This document shows, in pieces, positions 1-7,330 of a stretch of 64,000 nucleotides of DNA (its first letter is position 1; the number at the start of each line of letters is the position of its first letter). The position numbers and the translations under genes are program-made. The stretch is from Actinocorallia sp. API 0066 (GTDB lineage: Bacteria > Actinomycetota > Actinomycetes > Streptosporangiales > Streptosporangiaceae): positions 248,001 to 312,000 of the forward strand of contig NZ_JAJLQY010000006.1 of NCBI RefSeq assembly GCF_020991275.1. Direction: 5' to 3'. The notes below the pieces were generated by a model. The model did not search any database. It was not told where the DNA came from and saw only the letters and a program-made list of their open reading frames with translations.

Positions 1-855
1 TGGGAGGGCGAGTTCCGCACCCCGCTCCAGCAGTTCACGGCAACCCCCCGGCCGCTCGACGGGGTGCCGCCGTTCGTCTGGCACGGCTCGATCCGCTCCC
101 CGCAGATCGCCGAACAGGCCGCCTTCTACGGCGACGGGTTCTTCCACAACAACATCTTCTGGCCGCCCCGGCACACCAAGCAGATGGTCGACCTCTACCG
201 GCAGCGGTTCGAGCACTACGGGCACGGCACCGCCGACCAGGCGATCGTCGGGCTCGGCGGGCAGTTCTTCGCGCGGGACAACTCCCAGGACGCCGTCCGC
301 GAGTTCCGCCCCTACTTCGACAACGCGCCGGTGTACGGGCATGGGCCGTCCCTTGAGGACTTCACGCGGGAGACGCCGCTGACCGTCGGGTCGCCCGACC
401 AGGTGATCGAGCGGTACCTCGGGATGCGCGACGTCGTCGGGGACTACCAGCGGCAGCTCTTCCTCGTCGACCACGCGGGGCTGCCCCACCAGACGGTGCT
501 GGAGCAGATCGAGATCCTCGGGACCCGGATCGTGCCGGTGCTGCGCCGTGAACTCGACGCGCTGCGGCCCGCGCACGTCCCGGACGGGCCGACGCACGCC
601 GCGCTCGTCGCCGCCCGTGACGCCGCGCTGGCCGCCGACGGCGAGAAGCCCCACTCCGACGCGTACCGGTTCGGCACCGGCGACAACTGGACCGGCCTGA
701 CCGCCGAGGGCGGCGAGGAGGCGCGGCGCCAGGTCATGCTGCGCGAGCGGCGCGCCCAGCAGCGGCTCGCCGACGCGCCCGCCGGGCAGGAGCTCGCCGG
801 GTCCGCCGGGTCCTCCTCGTCCGACGACGCGCCGTCCGCCGCGTCCGACGAGTAG
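1..855 (+). CDS. LLM-class flavin-dependent monooxygenase, CE1758-like (5' end missing)
   Basis: Only the C-terminal ~284 residues are inside the window; the reading frame is already open at base 1. The visible part has the features of a bacterial luciferase-like TIM-barrel oxidoreductase: a segment like HGSIRSPQIAEQAAFYGDGFF, the later YGHGPSLEDFTRETPLTVGSP, which is the usual flavin/phosphate-side region, and then QVIERYLGMRDVVGDYQRQLF. The tail (from about base 700) is Ala/Ser/Asp-rich and probably disordered. These enzymes use reduced FMN and O2 to oxidise a small substrate that cannot be predicted here. A dedicated FMN reductase starts 32 bp downstream, so the two likely form a two-component monooxygenase. 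Family assignment is good; substrate unknown. Confidence 0.85.
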   Translation, partial: WEGEFRTPLQQFTATPRPLDGVPPFVWHGSIRSPQIAEQAAFYGDGFFHNNIFWPPRHTKQMVDLYRQRFEHYGHGTADQAIVGLGGQFFARDNSQDAVREFRPYFDNAPVYGHGPSLEDFTRETPLTVGSPDQVIERYLGMRDVVGDYQRQLFLVDHAGLPHQTVLEQIEILGTRIVPVLRRELDALRPAHVPDGPTHAALVAARDAALAADGEKPHSDAYRFGTGDNWTGLTAEGGEEARRQVMLRERRAQQRLADAPAGQELAGSAGSSSSDDAPSAASDE

Positions 856-887
856 CGCCCGACCCGTCCTCGAAGGGAACCGAACCG

Positions 888-1583
888 ATGAGTGAAGCCG
901 CCCGCCCGCTCAGCCTCGTGGTCATCTCCGCGGGGCTGAGCGTGCCGTCCTCGACCCGGATGCTCGCCGACCGGCTGGCCGCCGCGACCCGCGACGTGCT
1001 GGAGGCGCGGGGCCACCCCGTCGACGTCGCCGTCATCGAGGTGAAGGACTACGCCCACGACGTCGTGGACGCCACCCTCACGCACTTCGCGGGGGAACGC
1101 CTCCAGTCCGCGATCGACAGGCTGAAGACGGCCGACGGCGTCATCGCCGTCACCCCGACGTTCAACCTGTCCTACGCGGGCCTGTTCAAGTCCTTCATCG
1201 ACGTGGTCGACCCCGGCGCCTTCACCGGCGTCCCCGTCCTGCTGGCCGCGACCGGAGGCACCGCCCGTCACTCCCTCGCCATCGACTACACCCTCCGCCC
1301 CCTCTTCACCTACCTGAAGGCCGACATCGTCCCCCTCTCCGTCTTCGCCGCCGCCGAGGACTTCGGCTCCCCCACCACCTCCCACGACACCACCCCCCTC
1401 AACACCCGCACCACCCAAGCCGCCACCATCCTGGCCACCCGCATCCTCCACCCCACCCCCACCCTCGCCACCCCAGCCCCTTCGCCCACCACCGACGCCA
1501 CCCCGCCCCTCCCCCAAGCCCGCACCCAGGACGACTTCACCGACTTCATCCCCATGACCGACCTCCTCCGCCCCTCCCCCTGA
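888..1583 (+). CDS. NAD(P)H-dependent FMN reductase, CE1759-like
   Basis: A 231-residue flavodoxin-fold reductase. The N-terminus has the FMN-phosphate loop pattern (VVISAGLSVPSSTRMLADRL), followed by a PTFNLSYAGLFKSFIDVVD segment typical of NADPH-dependent FMN reductases and a glycine loop (ATGGTARH). It should supply reduced FMN to the luciferase-like monooxygenase ending 32 bp upstream; this gene pairing recurs in actinobacteria. The last ~40 residues before the C-terminus are Thr/Pro-rich and low-complexity, so the catalytic domain ends near residue 175. The ATG is preceded by AAGGGAACC, an acceptable ribosome binding site. Confidence 0.88.
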   Translation: MSEAARPLSLVVISAGLSVPSSTRMLADRLAAATRDVLEARGHPVDVAVIEVKDYAHDVVDATLTHFAGERLQSAIDRLKTADGVIAVTPTFNLSYAGLFKSFIDVVDPGAFTGVPVLLAATGGTARHSLAIDYTLRPLFTYLKADIVPLSVFAAAEDFGSPTTSHDTTPLNTRTTQAATILATRILHPTPTLATPAPSPTTDATPPLPQARTQDDFTDFIPMTDLLRPSP

Positions 1584-1618
1584 CCCCCACCCCACTCGAC
1601 AACCCGCTCCAGCCGAGA

Positions 1619-1637
1619 CCGTCCGCCTCCCGGACGG
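1619..1637 (+). terminator. Hairpin after the monooxygenase/FMN reductase pair
   Basis: Arms CCGTCCG and CGGACGG (7 bp) with a 5-nt loop lie 36 bp after the FMN reductase stop. There is no U-tract, which is common for actinobacterial terminators. A second hairpin (CGTCCGGAA / TTCCGGACG, 1724-1732 with 1748-1756) follows and shares the CCGGACGG core. Confidence 0.5.
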
Positions 1638-1906
1638 TGCTGGGGGCTGGCGGTCTCGTGCCTCGGGGCACGGCTTGCTCGTCGGGCCGACGCCTTCCCG
1701 GTTCAGGGTCGGCACGGGCCTCGCGTCCGGAACCGTCGCTGAGCGTCTTCCGGACGGTGTTGGGGTGCGGGTCTCGGGTTTCGCGTCGCGGCGGAGTGTG
1801 GCTGCGGGGTCGGAGTGCCTACGGTGTGGGGTGGCTTGGGGTTTGGGTTGTGCTGGGCGGCGGTGGGTGGGTTTTGCTGCGGGGGTGGGTTGGGGTTGGT
1901 GGGGAG
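1638..1906. other. Intergenic, convergent; G/T-rich, quadruplex-prone
   Basis: No credible gene. After the second hairpin the + strand becomes strongly G/T-rich (about 1790-1906), with many runs of three to five G separated by short T-rich loops. The open frames here have no Shine-Dalgarno and no recognisable domain. It separates two convergent genes. Confidence 0.5.
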
Positions 1907-1953
1907 GTCCCTCCCTCTGGCCGCAGGGGGATCAGCCGGTCAGAGGGAGGGAC
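1907..1953 (-). terminator. Terminator overlapping the HEPN gene stop codon
   Basis: Perfect 13-bp arms, GTCCCTCCCTCTG (1907-1919) and CAGAGGGAGGGAC (1941-1953), with a 21-nt loop. One arm lies inside the last codons of the HEPN gene, so on the minus strand the hairpin forms at its stop codon. Confidence 0.6.
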
Positions 1954-2372
1954 TGCTGGGTGGGGATGTGCAGGGTGTCCTCGACGAGGGTGATGAAGGT
2001 TTCGGTGTGGTGGAGGAGGTCTTCGGCCTCGGCGGGGGTGGTGGCGGCGGGGAGGCCGGCCTCGGCGGCGGCGCGGGTGGGGGCGCCCGCGGCGAAGAAG
2101 GCGGCCCACTCGGCGAGCAGGGGCTCGGCCTCGGCGAGCTGCACCCAGGCCGGGCGGGGGCGGCCACGGGCCGGGGCGACGGGGCCGCGCACCCGCAGGA
2201 CGGCGGCGGCGGCGCGGAGCGCGGCGAGGTGCGCGGTGGCGTAGCGGACGTTCGCATGGGTGGACTCCGCCGCTTCCGCGAGAAGGCGACGGGCGTCACG
2301 CAACAGGTGCCTGGCGTGGGTAGGGGCTGCCTTCCGGATCGGCGGACCCGGAGGCATCGGATGCACGGTCAT
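1932..2372 (-). CDS. SAV_6107-family HEPN domain protein
   Basis: A 146-residue, all-helical, Ala/Leu/Arg-rich protein. The pattern HARHLLRDARRLLAEA, then STHANVRYATAHLAALRAAAAVL, then WVQLAEAEPLLAEWAAFFAAGA, matches the actinobacterial SAV_6107 HEPN family as I know it. In other genomes this family often sits beside translesion polymerase genes; no polymerase is present here. The ATG at 2372 has a perfect AAGGAGG seven bases upstream. A promoter carrying a perfect LexA box lies ~190 bp upstream on the same strand, so expression in the SOS response is likely. HEPN domains can be RNases or nucleotidyltransferase partners; no RX4-6H catalytic motif is obvious, so activity is unknown. Confidence 0.75.
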   Translation of the reverse strand: MTVHPMPPGPPIRKAAPTHARHLLRDARRLLAEAAESTHANVRYATAHLAALRAAAAVLRVRGPVAPARGRPRPAWVQLAEAEPLLAEWAAFFAAGAPTRAAAEAGLPAATTPAEAEDLLHHTETFITLVEDTLHIPTQQSLPLTG

Positions 2373-2556
2373 GGCATTGCCTCCTTATCGGCCGGACGGA
2401 GCCGTACGGCGCCCTCCGGGACGAACTCCTCGCGCCCTGCGCCGCGGCGCCGACCGGACCGGAGGCTTCCCCTCCTCCAGCCCGGCCGGAGCGAACCGAC
2501 AGGTTTGCGCTGCCACCGGCTCGCCTTGCCTCGGATGCGGGCCGCGAGTCCCGCAC

Positions 2557-2614
2557 CATGTCGAACACCGGTTCGACATGCCCCCAGTAAACCCGACGCG
2601 TCATCGTTCGTCAA
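2557..2614 (-). promoter_or_regulatory. SOS promoter: -35/-10 plus perfect LexA box
   Basis: On the minus strand: TTGACG (2609-2614), a 17-bp spacer, TTTACT (2586-2591), then CATGTCGAAC-ACCG-GTTCGACATG (2557-2580). The last is a perfect 10-bp dyad containing CGAAC-N4-GTTCG, the LexA operator of mycobacteria and Gram-positives. The operator covers the predicted start site, the classic repressing position. The transcript runs toward the HEPN gene. Confidence 0.85.
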
Positions 2615-2814
2615 TACGTTCGATTACCGCGCCTCGCGATCCGAAGATCCCCAGGTCCACCGGGTACTCAGATGAGAACACAGACCACTGACAGAACGCT
2701 TCGACGCCTGTGGATAACTCCCGAAGCCCCCGCCCCACGGGGCCTCCCGCGTACCGCGGAAACCGGCGCCCGGCGCACGCCGGAACGTCCGGCGGCCGCG
2801 GCTAGGCTTCGGCC
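2615..2814. promoter_or_regulatory. Divergent upstream region; leaderless promoter of the YbaK gene
   Basis: No gene is supported. At the right end TAGGCT (2803-2808) lies 6 nt before the ATG of the YbaK-like gene, a leaderless -10 element. The rest shows no further dyad that I trust. Confidence 0.5.
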
Positions 2815-3279
2815 ATGCATCCGAACACCGTCCACGTCGCGTCCGTCCTCGCCGCCTCCGGCGCCGGGGGCGGCGTCGTCGAGCTCGCCGAGGCGGCGCC
2901 GACGGCACAGGCCGCCGCCGACCTGCTCGGCTGCGAGATCGGCGCGATCGCCAACAGCCTCGTCTTCGACGCCGACGGCGCCCCGCTGCTCGTGCTCACG
3001 AGCGGCGCCCACCGCGTCGACGTCAAGCGGATCGCCGCGCTCGTCGGCGCCGCGAAGGTCAGCCGCGCGACGCCCGAGTTCGTCCGCGCCGCCACCGGCC
3101 AGCCGATCGGCGGCGTGGCCCCGGTCGGCCATCCCGCCCCGATCCGCACCCTCGTCGACGTCTGGCTCGACCGCCACGAGACCGTCTGGGCCGCCGCCGG
3201 CCACCCGCACACCGTCTTCCCCACCACCTACGCCGAACTCCTCACCCTCACCAACGGCACACCCACCGAAGTCGCCTGA
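2815..3279 (+). CDS. YbaK/EbsC-family aminoacyl-tRNA deacylase
   Basis: A 154-residue single-domain protein with the YbaK/ProX editing-domain layout: AAPTAQAAADLLGCEIGAIA near the N-terminus (helix with conserved Ala/Gly), LVLTSGAHRVDVKRIAALVG in the middle, and the GQPIGGVAPVGH segment, whose Gly/Pro loop is characteristic of this fold. The family removes mischarged amino acids from tRNA, typically Cys-tRNA(Pro), and acts as a free-standing editing factor in the cytoplasm. It is probably transcribed alone: a TAGGCT box sits 6 nt before the ATG and the next gene has its own promoter. Exact tRNA specificity cannot be read from the sequence. Confidence 0.88.
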   Translation: MHPNTVHVASVLAASGAGGGVVELAEAAPTAQAAADLLGCEIGAIANSLVFDADGAPLLVLTSGAHRVDVKRIAALVGAAKVSRATPEFVRAATGQPIGGVAPVGHPAPIRTLVDVWLDRHETVWAAAGHPHTVFPTTYAELLTLTNGTPTEVA

Positions 3280-3336
3280 CCCGAACCGACACGGCTCGGC
3301 GCGGGGCGAAGGGGAGCGCGGCGTAGAGTCGGGCGC

Positions 3337-3687
3337 ATGGAGATCTGGCACAACCCGCGGTGTTCCAAGAGTCGGACGGCGCTCGCGGCGTTGCGGGAGA
3401 GCGGGGCGGAGTTCCAGGAGCGGCGGTACCTGGAGGACGCGCCCACCGTCGCGGAGCTTGCGGACGTGTTGAAGCGGCTCGGCCTGGAGCCGTGGGACAT
3501 CACCCGCCTGGGCGAGCCCGTCGCCAAGGAGCTCGGCCTGCGCGCGGCGGAGCGCGACAGGGCCCGCTGGCTGGAGATTCTCGCCGAGCACCCGGCGCTC
3601 ATCCAACGGCCGATCGTCATCACCGACGACGGACGCGCCTACGTCGCCCGCGACGAGGCTTCGCTCGACGCGGCGCTGGACCGCTGA
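3337..3687 (+). CDS. arsC: ArsC-family (glutaredoxin-like) arsenate reductase
   Basis: A 116-residue protein beginning MEIWHNPRCSKSR, the exact active-site region of glutaredoxin-coupled ArsC enzymes: Cys9 is the nucleophile that attacks arsenate, followed by basic residues. The RRYLEDAPTVAELADVLKRL helix and the C-terminal LIQRPIVITDDGRAYVAR segment, carrying the conserved QRP loop, complete the fold. It reduces arsenate to arsenite in the cytoplasm; some relatives (Spx/YffB-like) have other roles. No arsenite exporter or ArsR gene is adjacent, so the resistance role is inferred from family alone. TAGAGT (3324-3329) lies 7 nt before the ATG, indicating a leaderless mRNA. Confidence 0.88.
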   Translation: MEIWHNPRCSKSRTALAALRESGAEFQERRYLEDAPTVAELADVLKRLGLEPWDITRLGEPVAKELGLRAAERDRARWLEILAEHPALIQRPIVITDDGRAYVARDEASLDAALDR

Positions 3688-3778
3688 CGCCCTCCACAAG
3701 ACGGGTTTTCCCGGCAGACGGGGCGGGGGTTCCTGTGGTACACAGGTCACGGAAGGTGTCCTGGGGCAGGGAGCGCCG

Positions 3779-5245
3779 ATGAGCATGCGGGCAGGTCCGG
3801 CAAGTCGGGATCCGAATTTCCGCGGAATCGACGTCCCGGCACTCTCCCAGCTGATCCGCCAGCTGGAACGTGCCGCCGACGACATCAACGCCTGGCTCAC
3901 CGCCAACCCCCCGCCCCTGGGCGTCGCCGCCGACGCCTACCGCGACGCCCGCGCCGTCCAGCAGTGGGTCGCCGACCAGCTCGGCATGCTGACCCGCCGC
4001 CGCAACACGGCGCAGTCCCAGTGGGACAATCCCGACATCGCCGTCGAAACGCCCAACGCGCCTGACCCGGACATCCCCACCGTCACGCCGACGGCGCCCG
4101 GCGACGGCCCCCAGGACGTCACCCCGCCGCCCACGGCCCCGGACCTCGCCGCCGGCGACCCCGACACCGGCGGCACCCCCACCGACGTGGGCGGCGGCAC
4201 CGCCGCGCCCGGCTCCGGCACGGGCACCACCGACGACGCCCCCGCCACCCCCACCGGCGGCGACACCCCGACGACCGACGGCGACCAGCCCCCGCAGACC
4301 CACGGCTCAGGCGGCTCCCCCACCTCACCCGCCCAGAACCCGTCCGCGCCGCCGGAGCAGCCCGCCGAGCCCCCGGCGCCCGCCCCCGGCGACCACGGCT
4401 CCGGCGACCACGGCTCCGGCCACAACGGCGAGCAGCCCCCGGCCAGCCACAACGGCGGCCCCGGAGGCCACTCCGGCACCCCCGGCGAGCACCAGCCGGG
4501 CCACGACGGCAGCGCCCACGACCCGTCCCACCACAGCGGCTCCGGCGACCAGCACCACAACGGCCAGGACCCGCACGCGCACGACCCGTCGCACAGCGGC
4601 GCGGACCACGGCGACCACCCGCACGACAGCGGCACCCAGGACCCCGGAGCACACGACGGCAGTACGGGCGACCACCCGCACGACGGCAGCGCACAGGACC
4701 CCGCCGCGCAGGACGGCGGCACGCAGGAGCCCGGAGCGCACGACAGCGGGACCGGCGGCCAGCAGGAGCCCGGGGCACAGCCGCAGGACGGTGCGGGAGC
4801 GCCCGACCCGGCCGACGGCGCCGGGCCGGGCGGTGGTGCCGCTGACGCGCCCGGCGGGGTCGCGGGTGGGGTGACGGACGCCTACGCGACGATCGAGGCG
4901 CTGGAAAGCGGCGACGTCGCGGCGCAGACGTGGGAGCGGCTTGAGGCGAACGCCGACGACGGCGACTACACGGCCGCGTTCTACGAGCGGCTCGGCAGCG
5001 AGGGGACGGCCCAGCTCATCGACGCCGCGGGCGGCGACCAGGCCAAGCTCGACGCCATCGCCGAGTCGCTGAGCACCGCCGACGCGCAACTGGACTTCGA
5101 CGCCGCGTGGGTCGCCGACGTCAGGGCCGAGGCGGTCGCGCTCGGCGCGGGCGACGACGCGGCGCGGGTGCTCGGCGCCACCCCGATGGGGTCGGCCAGC
5201 GGTACCAGACTCACCACGGCGGGCGCGGGCGCGCAGGCCGACTGA
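3779..5245 (+). CDS. His/Asp/Gly-rich low-complexity protein with helical end domains; possible type VII substrate
   Basis: I do not recognise this 488-residue protein. Three parts are visible. Residues 1-90 are helical (LSQLIRQLERAADDINAWL, then DARAVQQWVADQLGMLTRRR), like the N-terminal bundle of actinobacterial ESX/WXG-type proteins. Residues ~90-355 are low-complexity, first Pro/Thr/Gly-rich, then (about 206-327) built of short His/Asp/Gly/Ser units such as GDHGSGDHGSG and HDPSHHSGSGDQHHNG. Residues ~362-488 form an Ala/Asp-rich helical domain with TAAFYERLGSEGTAQLIDAA, a pattern found behind WXG domains in long actinobacterial proteins. No signal peptide or membrane helix. GGGAG lies 6 nt before the ATG. 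A small Pro-rich protein follows 20 bp downstream. Secretion and metal binding are guesses. Confidence 0.6.
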   Translation: MSMRAGPASRDPNFRGIDVPALSQLIRQLERAADDINAWLTANPPPLGVAADAYRDARAVQQWVADQLGMLTRRRNTAQSQWDNPDIAVETPNAPDPDIPTVTPTAPGDGPQDVTPPPTAPDLAAGDPDTGGTPTDVGGGTAAPGSGTGTTDDAPATPTGGDTPTTDGDQPPQTHGSGGSPTSPAQNPSAPPEQPAEPPAPAPGDHGSGDHGSGHNGEQPPASHNGGPGGHSGTPGEHQPGHDGSAHDPSHHSGSGDQHHNGQDPHAHDPSHSGADHGDHPHDSGTQDPGAHDGSTGDHPHDGSAQDPAAQDGGTQEPGAHDSGTGGQQEPGAQPQDGAGAPDPADGAGPGGGAADAPGGVAGGVTDAYATIEALESGDVAAQTWERLEANADDGDYTAAFYERLGSEGTAQLIDAAGGDQAKLDAIAESLSTADAQLDFDAAWVADVRAEAVALGAGDDAARVLGATPMGSASGTRLTTAGAGAQAD

Positions 5246-5265
5246 CGCGAGAGAGGTGATGAGCT

Positions 5266-5601
5266 GTGGGGATGCCTCCGGCGGCGCCACCGCCGCCGAG
5301 CAGCGTGCCGCCGCCGTACACGGCGGGCCAGACGCCTCCGGGTGACGTGCCGAACCCCGCCTACCGCGAGCTGTACCAGCGGTACGCGGCCGCCTACGGG
5401 AGCGCCGACACGCTGCGGGAGTGCCTGAACGCCCCGCACCGGACGTTCCTGGGCACCGACGCCTGGCTGGGGCCCGAGGCGCGCACCTGGGGCGAGGACC
5501 TCACGTCGAGCAGGCGGCGGCTCCAGACGGCGGCAGACACGATCCTGTGGGCGATCTACGAGCGGGTCACCGCGACGCCGAGGAGTCTTACCACTAGTTG
5601 A
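5266..5601 (+). CDS. Small Pro-rich helical protein, partner of the upstream gene
   Basis: A 111-residue protein of unknown function. It starts at GTG with GAGAGG upstream, 20 bp after the preceding gene, so the two are very likely co-transcribed. Residues 1-30 are Pro-rich (PPAAPPPPSSVPPPY). The remainder is helical: NPAYRELYQRYAAAYGSADTLRECL, then TDAWLGPEARTWGEDLTSSRRRLQTAADTI. The W-x-G-P-A spacing and length resemble WXG100-type proteins, but a strict WXG motif is absent. A dimeric ESX-like pair with the 488-residue protein is a testable guess. Confidence 0.55.
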   Translation: MGMPPAAPPPPSSVPPPYTAGQTPPGDVPNPAYRELYQRYAAAYGSADTLRECLNAPHRTFLGTDAWLGPEARTWGEDLTSSRRRLQTAADTILWAIYERVTATPRSLTTS

Positions 5602-5645
5602 GGGATCGGCTTGCTCGGAGGGGAGGGGGTCGTAGGGTCGGGGGG

Positions 5646-6236
5646 ATGAGGGAGCCAGTGTTGCGGGAGATCGACGGCAGGGCGTTTCAGCGGGGGTTGA
5701 ACGGGCTGCTCGGGGTTTATGTGGCGGCGATGAGTCCGCCGGAGGCGCAGTTGCCGGGGCGGTTGGCGATCATGCACCGGCACGCGTCGTATCCGGGGTT
5801 CCGGGCGTTCGTGTACGAGCGGCGGCGGGCGTTCGGGGCGACGCCCGTGGGGTTCATCTATGGGTTCCACGGCGCGGTCGGGCAGTGGTGGCACGACGTG
5901 GTGAACCGGGAGCTGAGCACGCGGGCGGGCTACGAGCACGCGCGGAGTTGGCTGGGCGACGCCTACGAGGTCGCGGAACTGCACGTCCACCCGGACTACC
6001 AGGGGCGCGGGCTGGGGCGCACCCTCCTGACGACGCTGTGCGCGGAGCGCGGGGAGCGCACCGTGGTGCTGTCGACGTTGGAGCGGCACCCGGAGACACC
6101 CGCCAAGCAGCTGTACCGGTCGGTCGGCTTCCACGACCTGCTGAGCGCGTTCGAGTTCCCCGGAGGCGGGCCGCCCTACGCCGTCATGGGGGCCCGGCTC
6201 CCCTTGGCCCGCGTCAACGAGCCCGCCTCCCGCTGA
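5646..6236 (+). CDS. GNAT-family N-acetyltransferase
   Basis: A 196-residue acetyltransferase. The acetyl-CoA binding core is clear: VAELHVHPDYQGRGLGRTLL, with the R/Q-x-x-G-x-G/A loop (QGRGLG), after a beta-strand, then a helix, and later KQLYRSVGFHD, the typical GNAT C-terminal strand-helix. It transfers an acetyl group from acetyl-CoA to an amine substrate that cannot be predicted. I chose the ATG at 5646 over an in-frame start at 5598 because TAGGGT (5633-5638) is exactly 7 nt upstream, the leaderless promoter pattern. It is convergent with metF across a strong hairpin. Confidence 0.85.
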   Translation: MREPVLREIDGRAFQRGLNGLLGVYVAAMSPPEAQLPGRLAIMHRHASYPGFRAFVYERRRAFGATPVGFIYGFHGAVGQWWHDVVNRELSTRAGYEHARSWLGDAYEVAELHVHPDYQGRGLGRTLLTTLCAERGERTVVLSTLERHPETPAKQLYRSVGFHDLLSAFEFPGGGPPYAVMGARLPLARVNEPASR

Positions 6237-6261
6237 CGGGCTCGCGGGCCGTGTTCGGTCG

Positions 6262-6320
6262 GGCCCGAGAGCGGACGCCTGGCAACTCCCGACTTCGTCG
6301 GGAGCGCCCGCCCTCGGGCC
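6262..6320. terminator. Bidirectional terminator between GNAT gene and metF
   Basis: Nested dyads: outer GGCCCGAG (6262-6269) with CTCGGGCC (6313-6320), and inner CTCCCGA (6286-6292) with TCGGGAG (6298-6304). It lies between two convergent genes. Confidence 0.65.
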
Positions 6321-6321
6321 G

Positions 6322-7221
6322 TCAGACGGCGGCGGCGCGGGTGGCGCCGAGGAGGCCGAAGACCTCTCGGGTGGCCGTCGAGCGGTTCATGGTGACGAAG
6401 TGGATGCCGGGGGCGCCCTCGTCCAGGAGCTCCTGGCAGAGTTCGGCGCAGTGTTCGATGCCGAGGGCGCGGACGGCCTCGGGGTCGGCGCCGACGGCGT
6501 GGAAGCGCTCGGCGAGATCGGCCGGGAAGGGCGCGCCGGACAGCTTCTCAGACCGCTCGATCGTGCTCAGCTGGGTGACGGGCATGATGCCGGGCAGGAT
6601 CGGGATGTCGCAGCCCTGCGCGGCGACCCTGTCGCGGAGCCGGAAGTAGTCCTCGGCACGGAAGAACATCTGGGTGATCGCGTAGTCGGCGCCGACGCGG
6701 CACTTCTCGACGAAGCGGCGGGTGTCGGTCTCGACGTCGGGCGAGCGGGGGTGCTTGTAGGGGAAGGCGGCGACGCCGACGCAGAAGTCGCCGCAGGAGC
6801 GGATCAGCTCGACGAGTTCGCCCGCGTACTCAACGCCCTGGGGGTGCCGCACCCAGGCGCCCGTGGGGTCGCCGGGGGGGTCGCCGCGCAGCGCCAGGAT
6901 GTTCTTGACCCCGACGGACGCGAACCGTCCCACGAGCTGCCTCAGCTCCGCGAGGGAGTGGTTGACGGCGGTGAAGTGGGCGACGGGCGTCAGCGTGGTG
7001 TCGGTGACGACCCGCTCGACGATGTCGACGGTGGTGTCGCGGGTGGAGCCGCCGGCCCCGTAGGTGACGGACACGAACGTCGGGTGCAGCGCCTCGACCT
7101 CGCGGATGGCCCGCCACAGGTTGGCGACGCCCTGCTCGGTTCTCGGGGGCAGGAACTCGAAGGAGAAGGACCTCTCTCCGGTGGCCAGGAGCTCGCGGAT
7201 GGTGGGGCGCGCAGACGTCAT
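6322..7221 (-). CDS. metF: 5,10-methylenetetrahydrofolate reductase
   Basis: A 299-residue FAD enzyme of the MetF family. FSFEFLPPRTEQG is the N-terminal motif with the catalytic Glu, SVTYGAGGSTRD lies in the folate/FAD site, NILALRGDPPGD is a hallmark MetF motif, and CRVGADYAITQMFF carries the Q-x-F segment. It makes 5-methyl-THF for methionine synthesis. I chose the ATG at 7221 over an in-frame ATG at 7353, which would overlap the divergent gene: TACCCT (7228-7233) lies 6 nt upstream, a leaderless signature, and the protein starts just before the conserved region. The divergent arrangement with a polyprenyl synthase is conserved in mycobacteria (Rv2172c-idsA2, from memory). Confidence 0.95.
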   Translation of the reverse strand: MTSARPTIRELLATGERSFSFEFLPPRTEQGVANLWRAIREVEALHPTFVSVTYGAGGSTRDTTVDIVERVVTDTTLTPVAHFTAVNHSLAELRQLVGRFASVGVKNILALRGDPPGDPTGAWVRHPQGVEYAGELVELIRSCGDFCVGVAAFPYKHPRSPDVETDTRRFVEKCRVGADYAITQMFFRAEDYFRLRDRVAAQGCDIPILPGIMPVTQLSTIERSEKLSGAPFPADLAERFHAVGADPEAVRALGIEHCAELCQELLDEGAPGIHFVTMNRSTATREVFGLLGATRAAAV

Positions 7222-7330
7222 GGCAGCAGGGTACCGATCCGCATGCTGAGACGGAGGCGGGCGAGAACAGAGATACACCAGATACCACAAATGCCCATAA
7301 ATCCCACCACTCACCATTAGGCTGACGTCC

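Noticed and set aside
1932-1952. C-terminal LPLTG of the HEPN protein as a sortase signal
   Set aside because: No hydrophobic helix or basic tail follows and the protein has no signal peptide.
2385-2579. 64-codon minus-strand ORF starting inside the LexA box, 6 nt after the -10
   Set aside because: The start spacing fits a leaderless gene and its stop overlaps the next ribosome site, but by my count only about 70% of third codon positions are G or C, far below neighbouring genes, and the product is Arg/Pro/Gly-rich without features.
2660-2670. GTACTCA as a MacR operator half-site
   Set aside because: Only one half is present; the full inverted repeat is missing and the neighbouring genes give no support.
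4390-4770. CRISPR or tandem DNA repeat in the His-rich coding region
   Set aside because: Units are short, imperfect and in frame; they reflect repeated amino-acid motifs in a gene.
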